Source: Tumebacillus permanentifrigoris | Lineage (GTDB): Bacteria; Bacillota; Bacilli; Tumebacillales; Tumebacillaceae | Assembly (NCBI RefSeq): GCF_003148565.1 | Contig: NZ_QGGL01000008.1 | Span: 62,001 to 126,000 of the forward strand | Direction of reading: 5' to 3' | DNA length: 64,000 nt | Part shown: piece after piece, positions 43,738 through 54,986 of the stretch | Position numbering within the stretch: the first letter of the stretch is position 1 | Layout: each line of letters starts with the position of its first letter | Program-made: the position numbers and the translations under genes | Notes under the pieces: model-generated | What the model saw: only the letters and a program-made list of their open reading frames with translations | The model's database searches: none | Told to the model about the DNA's origin: nothing

Positions 43738-44583
43738 TCAGTCCTCAAACTCCGAGATCTCCACCTTCACCGCCGCTTCCGCCACTTTTTTCCCATGACT
43801 GTGCGCTTTCGACCTCGTCGTCACCAACAGCTGGTCAAAAATCCCCGACATCGACGGCTGGAGCACTTTGATCCCCTCCGCCGTGATCCCGCCCGGAACC
43901 GCCACCCTGCGGATGACATCGCCAAACTCAAACCCTTCCTCTGTCAGCAACTTGCCGAGTCCCGACGTCATGTCCTTGACCAGCGTATCCGCCAAGTCGC
44001 GTGGAATCCCGCCCTGACGCACCGCCGCCATCGCAAATTCCTGCAACAACGTCGCCAAAAACGCCGGGCCACACGAACTCAAGTCGGAACATACCCGCAA
44101 GTCCGCTTCCTCGACCACAGTCGGCTTCGAGATCGCACCCAACAACGATTCCAGATCATGCCGCTCCCGATGCGTCGTGCGCGATCCATGCATCACCAAG
44201 GAAACACCAGCCAGCGCCACCTGTGTGATCGACGGAATCACTTTGTGTACACGGCAGGGGAGGATCGCTTCCATCTCCTCCAACAAAATGGCCGAGTTGA
44301 TCGAGATGAACGTGTGGTCATCACGCAGATACGGCAGGACGCGGTTTATCACATCGGGTGCATCGCCCGGTTTTACACACAAAAAGACGACGTCAGACGC
44401 CGACACGGTTTCTTCCGCAGTGGCGCAGACTTGCAAGTGCGGGTACCGAGTCTGGAGCTGTGCCAACTTTTCCGGGCTGCGGTTGCAGGCGACTACCTGG
44501 ATTTCCGAGGAAAGCGTCGATGTGACAAATGCGCGGATCAACATGCTTCCCATACTCCCGGTTCCAATGAATCCAATCCGCAA
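43738..44583 (-). CDS. comER: ComER, pyrroline-5-carboxylate reductase-like protein
   Basis: 281 residues. TTG start at 44583, 6 bases after AGGGGGAG on the minus strand. Rossmann motif GFIGTGSMGSML at the N terminus, CNRSPEKL, VFLCVKPGDA, HKVIPSITQVALAGVSL, SSCGPAFLATLLQEF, and GGITAEGIK near the C terminus. It matches ComER of Bacillus, encoded divergently from comEA and linked to sporulation control, better than ProC proper, whose active-site segments differ. True ProC activity cannot be excluded. Confidence 0.85.
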   Translation of the reverse strand: MRIGFIGTGSMGSMLIRAFVTSTLSSEIQVVACNRSPEKLAQLQTRYPHLQVCATAEETVSASDVVFLCVKPGDAPDVINRVLPYLRDDHTFISINSAILLEEMEAILPCRVHKVIPSITQVALAGVSLVMHGSRTTHRERHDLESLLGAISKPTVVEEADLRVCSDLSSCGPAFLATLLQEFAMAAVRQGGIPRDLADTLVKDMTSGLGKLLTEEGFEFGDVIRRVAVPGGITAEGIKVLQPSMSGIFDQLLVTTRSKAHSHGKKVAEAAVKVEISEFED

Positions 44584-44720
44584 GGCAGTCTCCCCCTATA
44601 CAAAAAATTCACTTGCTCTCACAGACTATGCGGCATCCCCTTGTTTCTATGCCTATGAATGTTTTCCTCCCCACAAGCACATGCTGTACAGACGAGCATC
44701 CAAAAAAGGAGGTCGGCCGC

Positions 44721-44912
44721 ATGGGCACACATCTGGAGAAACCCGTCCCGCTGATCCAACAGGGCAAGATGATCTACGACAACTTGATGAAGGCGGGCGT
44801 CACCGAGCCGTGGCTGCGCGAAACGCTCTCCCAACTGCAAATTTACGATCTGCGCGACGTTCGCTACGCCTTGCTCGATCCGAGCGGCGACGTCCACGTC
44901 CTCTACGCCTAA
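44721..44912 (+). CDS. Free-standing C-terminal domain of DUF421 (YetF) proteins
   Basis: 63 residues. ATG 44721 lies 8 bases after AAGGAGGT, a strong site; the frame begins at 44613 but that part has no ribosome site. PVPLIQQGKMIYDNLMKAGV, WLRETLSQLQIYDLRDVRYALLD and PSGDVHVL are the pattern of the soluble C-terminal half of YetF/YrbG membrane proteins (DUF421). The membrane half is absent, and nothing like it lies upstream. The function of the domain is unknown; in YetF-type proteins it sits in the cytoplasm. Confidence 0.8.
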   Translation: MGTHLEKPVPLIQQGKMIYDNLMKAGVTEPWLRETLSQLQIYDLRDVRYALLDPSGDVHVLYA

Positions 44913-44989
44913 GCGCGTCGCCAAACGTCTGCCGTTCTGCTACACTATACGGTAATGATGCTTTTTCGGAAAAAGGGGGGACACGAGCG

Positions 44990-46357
44990 ATGCAGATGGG
45001 GTACGGTTTGTGGCAGGAACAGTCGCAGCGTTTGGTGATGACGCCTGAGTTGCGCCAAGCGATCACGGTGTTGCAATTTTCATCGCTGGAACTGCTGGAA
45101 TTCCTAGAAGGCGAACTCGCCGTCAACCCGGTGATTGAGTCCGACCCGCGCATCGACTGGTCGGAACTCGCGCGGATGCAACGCGATTCGTCAGGTGTTC
45201 GTAACACCGCGCCCGTGACAGCAGGCGAGGACTACGATCCCACCGCCAACGTCTCCCAGAGCAAGTCACTGCACGAACACCTGCAAGACCAATTGCGTCT
45301 GCAAAAACTCTCCCCAGAGGATCTGCGCATCGGGCGCTATCTGATCGGGAACATCGATGACAACGGTTACCTGACGATGAGTTTGCCCGAGTGCGCGATG
45401 ACGCTACGTGTCCATCTCGAAGCCGCCGAAGCGGTTTTGAAAACAATCCAAACCTTCGAACCGACCGGCGTCGGAGCACGAGACCTCAGCGAATGCCTGC
45501 GCTTGCAACTTGCGGAACTGGAGAACGACCGGGCGCGACAGGTCAAGATCCCTCGCGAAATCTACCCGCTGATCGACCACTATCTAGAGGAAGTCGCCCA
45601 AGGTCGCATCACTCGCGTCGCCTCCTCACTGGGTGTCTCTCCTGCGGATGTCCAGCGCATGGTCGATTTGATCAAAACCCTCGACCCCAAACCGGGCCGC
45701 CTGTTTTCCACGGAGATTCCGCATTACATCATCCCCGATGTGAACGTGGAGAAGGTCGGGCAGGACTATGTGGTTGTCGTCAATGACCGGGCGTATCCCA
45801 AGTTGCACATCAACGATTTTTACCGCAACATGCTGAACACCAACGACCCCTCGCACAAGGAAACTCGCGAGTACATCAACGGCAAACTCAGCGGAGCGCT
45901 CTGGCTGTTGAAATCGCTCGAACAGCGCCGCCAGACGATCTACAACGTCACGAGCAAGATCGTGGAGATGCAACGTGGCTTTTTTGATGTAGGCGTTTCT
46001 GCGATGAAACCGCTTACCCTGCGCCAAGTGGCCGAACAGGTCGGCCTGCACGAATCGACGATTTCGCGGGCGACGACCGGCAAATACGCGCAGACGCCGC
46101 GCGGCGTTTTTGAACTCAAATACTTTTTCAACTCCGGTGTCCAAACCTCGTCTGGCGATGGTGCCTCCGCCGAAAGCCTCAAGGCGGAAATTCGTCGTCT
46201 GATCCAAGCGGAAGACCCCAAAAAGCCGCTCAGCGACCAAAAACTTACAGACTTGCTACAGGCGCAAGGCATCGAGATCGCCCGCCGCACCGTAGCCAAA
46301 TACCGAGAGGAAGAAGGCTTGCCGTCCTCCTCGCAACGCAAGCGCTATGAAGAATAA
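44990..46357 (+). CDS. rpoN: RNA polymerase sigma-54 factor
   Basis: 455 residues from ATG 44990 (AAAAGGGGGG before it); the longer frame from 44177 lies over comER and the DUF421 gene. Region I is glutamine/leucine-rich (LVMTPELRQAITVLQFSSLEL). The core-binding region follows, then HTH LTLRQVAEQVGLHESTISRAT and the RpoN box ARRTVAKYREE near the C terminus. Called sigL in Bacillus. Directs transcription with enhancer-binding activators, none of which is in the window. A terminator separates it from cggR. Confidence 0.95.
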   Translation: MQMGYGLWQEQSQRLVMTPELRQAITVLQFSSLELLEFLEGELAVNPVIESDPRIDWSELARMQRDSSGVRNTAPVTAGEDYDPTANVSQSKSLHEHLQDQLRLQKLSPEDLRIGRYLIGNIDDNGYLTMSLPECAMTLRVHLEAAEAVLKTIQTFEPTGVGARDLSECLRLQLAELENDRARQVKIPREIYPLIDHYLEEVAQGRITRVASSLGVSPADVQRMVDLIKTLDPKPGRLFSTEIPHYIIPDVNVEKVGQDYVVVVNDRAYPKLHINDFYRNMLNTNDPSHKETREYINGKLSGALWLLKSLEQRRQTIYNVTSKIVEMQRGFFDVGVSAMKPLTLRQVAEQVGLHESTISRATTGKYAQTPRGVFELKYFFNSGVQTSSGDGASAESLKAEIRRLIQAEDPKKPLSDQKLTDLLQAQGIEIARRTVAKYREEEGLPSSSQRKRYEE

Positions 46358-46421
46358 GAATACCTCCAATTCATGATGTAAGGGTTGCGTTCTCTCCAAG
46401 AGTTGGATATGATGAACTTGA

Positions 46422-46447
46422 GCAGACGGAATGTCTGCACTTTTTTC
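46422..46447 (+). terminator. Terminator after rpoN
   Basis: GCAGAC-GGAAT-GTCTGC followed by ACTTTTTTC; 6-bp stem, so of moderate strength. Confidence 0.7.
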
Positions 46448-46455
46448 GGAGCAAG

Positions 46456-46483
46456 TGGGACATAATATGCATATGCGGGACAT
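46456..46483 (+). promoter_or_regulatory. CggR-operator-like direct repeat
   Basis: TGGGACAT (46456-46463) and CGGGACAT (46476-46483) repeat with a 20-base period, the same as in the B. subtilis cggR operator (CGGGAC-N6-TGTC-N4, twice). The TGTC halves are weak (TGCA, TGAC). It lies 30 bases before the chosen cggR start. CggR would release it when fructose-1,6-bisphosphate is high. Confidence 0.5.
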
Positions 46484-46513
46484 TGCGTGACCCACGAAGG
46501 GAGGACTTCCCAG

Positions 46514-47551
46514 TTGCAAAACGAACTGCTGGCGCTTCAACAACAACTAGTGCCTGATCTTCTGACGATGATGAAGAAGCGCTACCGCATCCTGCATCAT
46601 CTGTTTCTCACACAACCGATCGGACGACGCGCTCTGGCCCAGCAGCTTCAGACAACGGAACGAATCCTGCGCGCCGAAGTGGACTTCCTCAAGGAACAGG
46701 GCCTGCTGACGATCGAAACGGTCGGCATGCATCTCACCGACGCGGGCAAGACGCTCCTCGATGAGCTGGCCGACGTGATTCACGAGATCGAAGGCCTCGG
46801 CAAAAAGGAACGCCGTCTGGCGGACTTCCTCGGCCTGCAGAAAGTCTGTATCGTACCGGGTGACGCCGACCTTGACCCCTTGGTGAAAAAGGCGCTCGGC
46901 CACGCCGCCGCCGATTATGTGCGCAGCATCCTGCGTGCAGGAGACATCCTCGCGGTCACCGGTGGCACCACCGTTGCCACGCTCGCGGAGCAGATGCCCA
47001 AGACGCAACTCGGCATCGAAGTCGCTCCAGCCCGAGGTGGCATCGGCGAGAACATGGAGTTTCAAGCGAACACGATCGCATCCCGGCTCGCCGCACAACT
47101 TGGCGGGACGTACCGGCTGTTGCACGCGCCAGACCTGATGAGCGACGAGGCTTTGCAGTCGTTCATCTCAGAGCCGCATGTGCAAGAGACGCTACAGCGC
47201 ATCCGACGTGCTCGGATGGTCGTTCATGGGATCGGGCAAGCTATTCCTATGGCCAGACGGCGCAATCTGCCAGAAGCCAAAATCGATCAACTAGCCGGAC
47301 AGGGCGCGATCGCAGAAGCGTTCGGGTATTATTTTGACCGTAGCGGCAACATCGTACACGCGATGAATACGGTGGGGTTGAGGCTCAGTGACCTCAAGCA
47401 CATCGAGCGCATCGTCGCCGTCGCTGGTGGCAAGTCCAAGGCGGAAGCAATCTCTGCCGTTGCCCACGGCTGTCCGATCAACGTCTTGGTCACAGACGAG
47501 GCAGTGGCAGATGCCATATTAGAAAACAGACGAGAAGAACCGAATCGATAG
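46514..47551 (+). CDS. cggR: Central glycolytic genes regulator
   Basis: 345 residues from TTG 46514 (GGGAGG 9 bases before), which gives MQNELLALQQQLVPDLLTMM and agrees with family N termini; GTG 46487 is in frame but would overlap the operator. SorC-family repressor. HTH near 30-60 (IGRRALAQQLQTTERILRAEVDFL), sugar-binding domain with VTGGTTVATLAEQMP and VHGIGQA. Represses gapA-pgk-tpiA-gpmI-eno in gluconeogenic conditions. 24 bases before gapA. Confidence 0.93.
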   Translation: MQNELLALQQQLVPDLLTMMKKRYRILHHLFLTQPIGRRALAQQLQTTERILRAEVDFLKEQGLLTIETVGMHLTDAGKTLLDELADVIHEIEGLGKKERRLADFLGLQKVCIVPGDADLDPLVKKALGHAAADYVRSILRAGDILAVTGGTTVATLAEQMPKTQLGIEVAPARGGIGENMEFQANTIASRLAAQLGGTYRLLHAPDLMSDEALQSFISEPHVQETLQRIRRARMVVHGIGQAIPMARRRNLPEAKIDQLAGQGAIAEAFGYYFDRSGNIVHAMNTVGLRLSDLKHIERIVAVAGGKSKAEAISAVAHGCPINVLVTDEAVADAILENRREEPNR

Positions 47552-48583
<1,032 letters not shown>

Positions 48584-48682
48584 GTATAACATAATTGCCT
48601 GTACAACTGAAAAAGTATGACAGATTGACCGAATTTGGTTTCCCTCGGAAGCAACATTTGGTAAAATCATAACGAGTACGCA

Positions 48683-48720
48683 TGATGAGGAGGATGGGAT
48701 TTCGGTTCATTCTCCTCATT
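48683..48720 (+). other. Hairpin in the gapA-pgk gap
   Basis: ATGAGGAGGATGGGAT pairs imperfectly with GGTTCATTCTCCTCAT, with no T run. It may be a processing or stability hairpin; gapA mRNA is cleaved and stabilised in related bacteria. The 182-base gap holds no gene. Confidence 0.4.
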
Positions 48721-48765
48721 TGCTATGATCGGAAGTCATCCTCATACATACCGGAGGTACGCCAA

Positions 48766-49953
48766 ATGAACAAACAAACGGTCAAAGACATTGACGTGCG
48801 TGGCCAGCGCGTCTTGGTACGCTGTGATTTCAATGTGCCGCTCGACGGCGAGACGATCACCGACGACACCCGGATCGTCGCAGCCTTGCCGACGATTCGG
48901 TTTCTGATCGACAACGGAGCCCGCGTGATCCTCGCCTCGCACTTCGGTCGTCCGAAGGGTGAAGTCAATGCGAAGTACAGCCTCGATCCTGTCGCGAAAC
49001 GCCTCTCCGAACTGTTGGGCAAGCCCGTGGAAAAAGCGGCCGATTCCATCGGTCCGGCCGTACAAGAACGCGTCTCGCTGCTCGCAGACGGTGATGTGCT
49101 CCTGCTGGAAAACGTCCGTTTCCACAAAGGCGAGGAGAAAAACGACCCGGAACTGGCAAAAGCGTTCGCGTCGCTCGCCGACGTTTTTGTCAATGATGCA
49201 TTCGGCACAGCGCATCGGGCACACGCGTCTACCGCTGGCATCGCAGACTACCTCCCGGCGGTTGCTGGGTTCCTGATGGAGAAGGAGATCGACATCATGG
49301 GCCGCGCGCTGGAAGACCCGAACCGCCCGTTCACGGCGATCATCGGCGGCGCGAAAGTCTCGGACAAGATCACCGTGCTGGAAAACCTGCTCGCCAAAGT
49401 CGACCAACTGATCATCGGTGGCGGCATGGCGAACACGTTCCTGAAAGCGATGGGTTACAACCTCGGCAATTCGTTGGTCGAGGAAGACAAACTACCGCTT
49501 GCCAAGGAACTGCTCGACCGTGCGGAGAAGGAAGGCGTGATGATCTTCCTGCCAGAGGACCTCGTCGCGGCGTCCGCCTTCAAGGCAGATGCGGAAACCA
49601 AAGTAGTTGATGCGGAAACGGAAGGCGTGCCGGAGGGCTGGATGGCGCTCGATATCGGGCCGAAGTCGATGAAAACCTTCGGACTGGTCATCGCTCGCTC
49701 CAACACCGTGATCTGGAACGGCCCGATGGGCGTGTTCGAGATGGAAGCCTTTGCAAAAGGCACCAATTCCGTAGCGGAATCGGTTGCCAAGTGTCAAGGT
49801 ACGACGATCGTCGGTGGCGGCGATTCGGTCGCAGCGGTTGAGAAGGCTGGATTGGCGGAAAAAATGACTCACGTCTCCACCGGTGGCGGCGCGTCCCTCG
49901 AATTCCTCGAAGGCAAAGCATTGCCGGGCGTTGTCGCACTGAAGGACAAATAG
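48766..49953 (+). CDS. pgk: Phosphoglycerate kinase
   Basis: 395 residues from ATG 48766 (CGGAGGT before); the frame upstream to 48682 covers the hairpin. Substrate-binding [19 protein letters not shown] and ASHFGRPKG, hinge segments, and nucleotide-binding WNGPMGVFE and [13 protein letters not shown]. Generates ATP from 1,3-bisphosphoglycerate. Confidence 0.97.
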   Translation: MNKQTVKDIDVRGQRVLVRCDFNVPLDGETITDDTRIVAALPTIRFLIDNGARVILASHFGRPKGEVNAKYSLDPVAKRLSELLGKPVEKAADSIGPAVQERVSLLADGDVLLLENVRFHKGEEKNDPELAKAFASLADVFVNDAFGTAHRAHASTAGIADYLPAVAGFLMEKEIDIMGRALEDPNRPFTAIIGGAKVSDKITVLENLLAKVDQLIIGGGMANTFLKAMGYNLGNSLVEEDKLPLAKELLDRAEKEGVMIFLPEDLVAASAFKADAETKVVDAETEGVPEGWMALDIGPKSMKTFGLVIARSNTVIWNGPMGVFEMEAFAKGTNSVAESVAKCQGTTIVGGGDSVAAVEKAGLAEKMTHVSTGGGASLEFLEGKALPGVVALKDK

Positions 49954-49968
49954 AGGAGGAACTTCCCG

Positions 49969-50733
49969 ATGCGTAAACCGATCCTCGCAGGCAACTGGAA
50001 AATGTTCAAGACGGTCAGCCAAGCGCTGTCCTATGTTGAACATCTCGAAGGGCTGCTCGCAGAAATTCAAGGTGTAGAAGCTGCAGATGTTGTCATCTGC
50101 GCACCTGCAACGTCGCTGTACCCGCTCCACAACCAATTGGAGGGTTCCCGTATCAAGCTGGGTGCGCAAAACGTACACCAAGCGGAGGAGGGGGCCTACA
50201 CGGGGGAATCCTCAGCGATCATGTTGAAGGACGCAGGGGCGAACTACGTGATCATCGGCCACTCCGAGCGCCGTCAGTACTTTGGCGAAACGGACGAGTC
50301 GGTCAATGCGAAGACGCAGCAAGCGCTCAAGCACGGCCTGTTGCCGATCGTCTGTGTCGGTGAAGACCTCGATCAACGGAACCAAGGCGTGACCAACACC
50401 TTGGTTGAGTCGCAAGTTCGGGCTGCGTTCAGCGCGGTTTCGGTGGAGGACGTGACCCGTTGCGTCGTGGCCTATGAACCGATCTGGGCGATCGGCACCG
50501 GGATGACCGCAACTGCACAGGACGCCAATGCAGTCTGCGCGCACATCCGGACGGTCCTGTCCGACCTGTACGGCAAGGCAGCAGCAGACCAGATCCGCAT
50601 CCAATACGGCGGCTCTGTCAAACCGGACAACATCGCAGAACTGATGTCCCAATCCGACATTGACGGGGCGCTCGTCGGCGGTGCTTCCCTCGACCCAGGC
50701 TCCTTCTCAAAACTCGTAAAAGAGGCACTGTAA
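49969..50733 (+). CDS. tpiA: Triosephosphate isomerase
   Basis: 254 residues. Lys and Asn in GNWKMFK near the N terminus, catalytic His in [13 protein letters not shown], Glu in [13 protein letters not shown] (loop 6), and [12 protein letters not shown]. 15 bases after pgk, with GAGGAGG. Confidence 0.97.
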   Translation: MRKPILAGNWKMFKTVSQALSYVEHLEGLLAEIQGVEAADVVICAPATSLYPLHNQLEGSRIKLGAQNVHQAEEGAYTGESSAIMLKDAGANYVIIGHSERRQYFGETDESVNAKTQQALKHGLLPIVCVGEDLDQRNQGVTNTLVESQVRAAFSAVSVEDVTRCVVAYEPIWAIGTGMTATAQDANAVCAHIRTVLSDLYGKAAADQIRIQYGGSVKPDNIAELMSQSDIDGALVGGASLDPGSFSKLVKEAL

Positions 50734-50829
50734 AGAGGCTCTGTCAAAGAATCTCTTAAAAAGAGGTCTTTTCACTAAAAAACCTGCAAGCGAACGCAGT
50801 TCGTGTATCTACCAAAGGAGGTACCCTCT

Positions 50830-53687
<2,858 letters not shown>

Positions 53688-53694
53688 GTTTTAC

Positions 53695-53737
53695 AAAAAA
53701 GCGACCAGGTCCGCACCTGCGGATCTGGTCGTTTTTC
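53695..53737 (+). terminator. Terminator of the glycolytic operon
   Basis: AAAAGCGACCAGGTCCGC and GCGGATCTGGTCGTTTTT (a few G-U or mismatches) around ACCT. Confidence 0.9.
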
Positions 53738-53766
53738 TTGTCTTAAAAATTGGCTTGTGCTACAAT
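53738..53766 (+). promoter_or_regulatory. Promoter candidate for secG
   Basis: TTGTCT (53738-53743), 17 bp, TACAAT (53761-53766), 52 bases before the ATG. Confidence 0.6.
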
Positions 53767-53817
53767 AGATGGGGTAAATGTGTGGCTCTTCCGCACCTTT
53801 GGAGGTGAGTTAGTTAG

Positions 53818-54057
53818 ATGTTGACGTTTGCAAAAATTTTGCTGGTCGTCGTGGCGATTGCCTTGATTTTGGTCGTCCTGTTGCAGTCGAGTAAAAGCGC
53901 AGGTCTGTCCGGTGCAATCTCCGGGGGCGCTGAACAGATGATTGGACGCAAAGCGCGCGGTTTTGACGCGGTGCTGGCACGTATCACAGCTGGTCTTGCC
54001 TTATCGTTCATCGGCCTCACCTTGTGGGTCGCTTGGTTGATCTCGCACACTGTGTAA
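53818..54057 (+). CDS. secG: Preprotein translocase subunit SecG
   Basis: 79 residues with two membrane helices (about 3-21 and 55-76). The connecting segment VVLLQSSKSAGLSGAISGG is the SecG signature. Stimulates SecYEG-dependent export. ATG after GGAGGTGAG. The position between eno and rnr is conserved in Bacillales. Confidence 0.95.
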   Translation: MLTFAKILLVVVAIALILVVLLQSSKSAGLSGAISGGAEQMIGRKARGFDAVLARITAGLALSFIGLTLWVAWLISHTV

Positions 54058-54069
54058 GCAAACACTAGA

Positions 54070-54109
54070 GTACCGTTCTCATACCTTAGTATGGAGCGGT
54101 ACTTTTTTC
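54070..54109 (+). terminator. Terminator after secG
   Basis: AGTACCG..CATA pairs with TATG..CGGTACT around a small loop, then six T. Confidence 0.8.
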
Positions 54110-54137
54110 ATATTCCCGATACAGGGGGGACGCGAGG

Positions 54138-54851
54138 ATGGGAGTTTGTCTGTTAATCCACGGCTTTACCGGCGCACCGACCGATCTCGGGCAGTTGGCC
54201 GAGCGGTTGCGCGCTGCAGGACATGAAGTACATACCCCGACGCTTGCTGGGCACGGCGCAACACGACTCGAACTGGAACGCGTCTCCTGGCTGGATTGGA
54301 TTCACAGCGCGGAGAAGGAATTGGTCAAGCTCTTGCAACAACACCAGCAGGTACACGTCGTCGGATTCTCGATGGGCGGTCTGATCGCCACCTACCTCTC
54401 CAACAAGTACCGCGACCGCATCTGTTCGCTGTCGTTGCTCTCCACGCCGATCTACACGATCAATCCCAAGCAACTGTTCAGAACAATCACGGAAGCGATC
54501 CAGAAATCGATGCGCAACCACCCGAGCAGCCCGCGCTCCGATGAGGATGTCCAGCGCTACCTCGCCAAAGTCAAAAGCACGCCCATGCGTTCGCTCGTCC
54601 ACTTCCGTCGGCTCGTGCAAACAGCCAAACCGCTGATGGAGGAGATCGAGATGCCGCTGCTGGTGCTGCAAGGTGAACTCGATGACCTCGTGGAAGCGCG
54701 CAGTGCAACCTACATCTACGAATCGGCCCGCAGCGGGGTGAAAAACCTCCAGCTCTACCCGCAGTCGCGCCACATGATCTGTGTGGACTGTGAAGCGGAG
54801 CAAGTCATGCAGGAAGTGGTGCAGTTCATTCGTGCCCAAGAAGCCAACTAG
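54138..54851 (+). CDS. est: Carboxylesterase, Est30-like alpha/beta hydrolase
   Basis: 237 residues. Oxyanion region LLIHGFTGAPTDL, nucleophile elbow GFSMGG (Ser about 76), acid in QGELDDLV and His in SRHMICVD: a complete catalytic triad. It resembles Est30 of Geobacillus, which is encoded at the same place before rnr. Substrate probably medium-chain esters or monoacylglycerol. ATG after AGGGGGGAC. Confidence 0.9.
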   Translation: MGVCLLIHGFTGAPTDLGQLAERLRAAGHEVHTPTLAGHGATRLELERVSWLDWIHSAEKELVKLLQQHQQVHVVGFSMGGLIATYLSNKYRDRICSLSLLSTPIYTINPKQLFRTITEAIQKSMRNHPSSPRSDEDVQRYLAKVKSTPMRSLVHFRRLVQTAKPLMEEIEMPLLVLQGELDDLVEARSATYIYESARSGVKNLQLYPQSRHMICVDCEAEQVMQEVVQFIRAQEAN

Positions 54852-54884
54852 CCCCCCGGTGCATACATAAATTGTAGAGCGTGG

Positions 54885-54890
54885 TATACT
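54885..54890 (+). promoter_or_regulatory. Extended -10 promoter candidate for rnr
   Basis: TATACT with upstream TGG, 97 bases before the rnr GTG; the -35 is weak. Confidence 0.4.
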
Positions 54891-54919
54891 TGGGACAAGG
54901 GGCAAATTATGGTAACTAG

Positions 54920-54979
54920 CCTCCTTTTGTTTAGCAATCGCAATGCATGAGCAAACTAGTCGCAATACGCAAAAGGGGG
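54920..54979 (+). promoter_or_regulatory. 5' UTR hairpin that could hide the rnr ribosome site
   Basis: CCTCCTTTTG (54920-54929) is complementary, with one G-U pair, to CAAAAGGGGG (54970-54979), which is the rnr Shine-Dalgarno region. A 40-base loop separates the arms. If it forms, it blocks initiation at GTG 54987. Confidence 0.4.
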
Positions 54980-54986
54980 GACCAGC

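Noticed and set aside
44177-44989. Upstream extension of the rpoN frame
   Set aside because: Overlaps comER and the DUF421-like gene; the sigma-54 N terminus begins at 44990 with a proper ribosome site.
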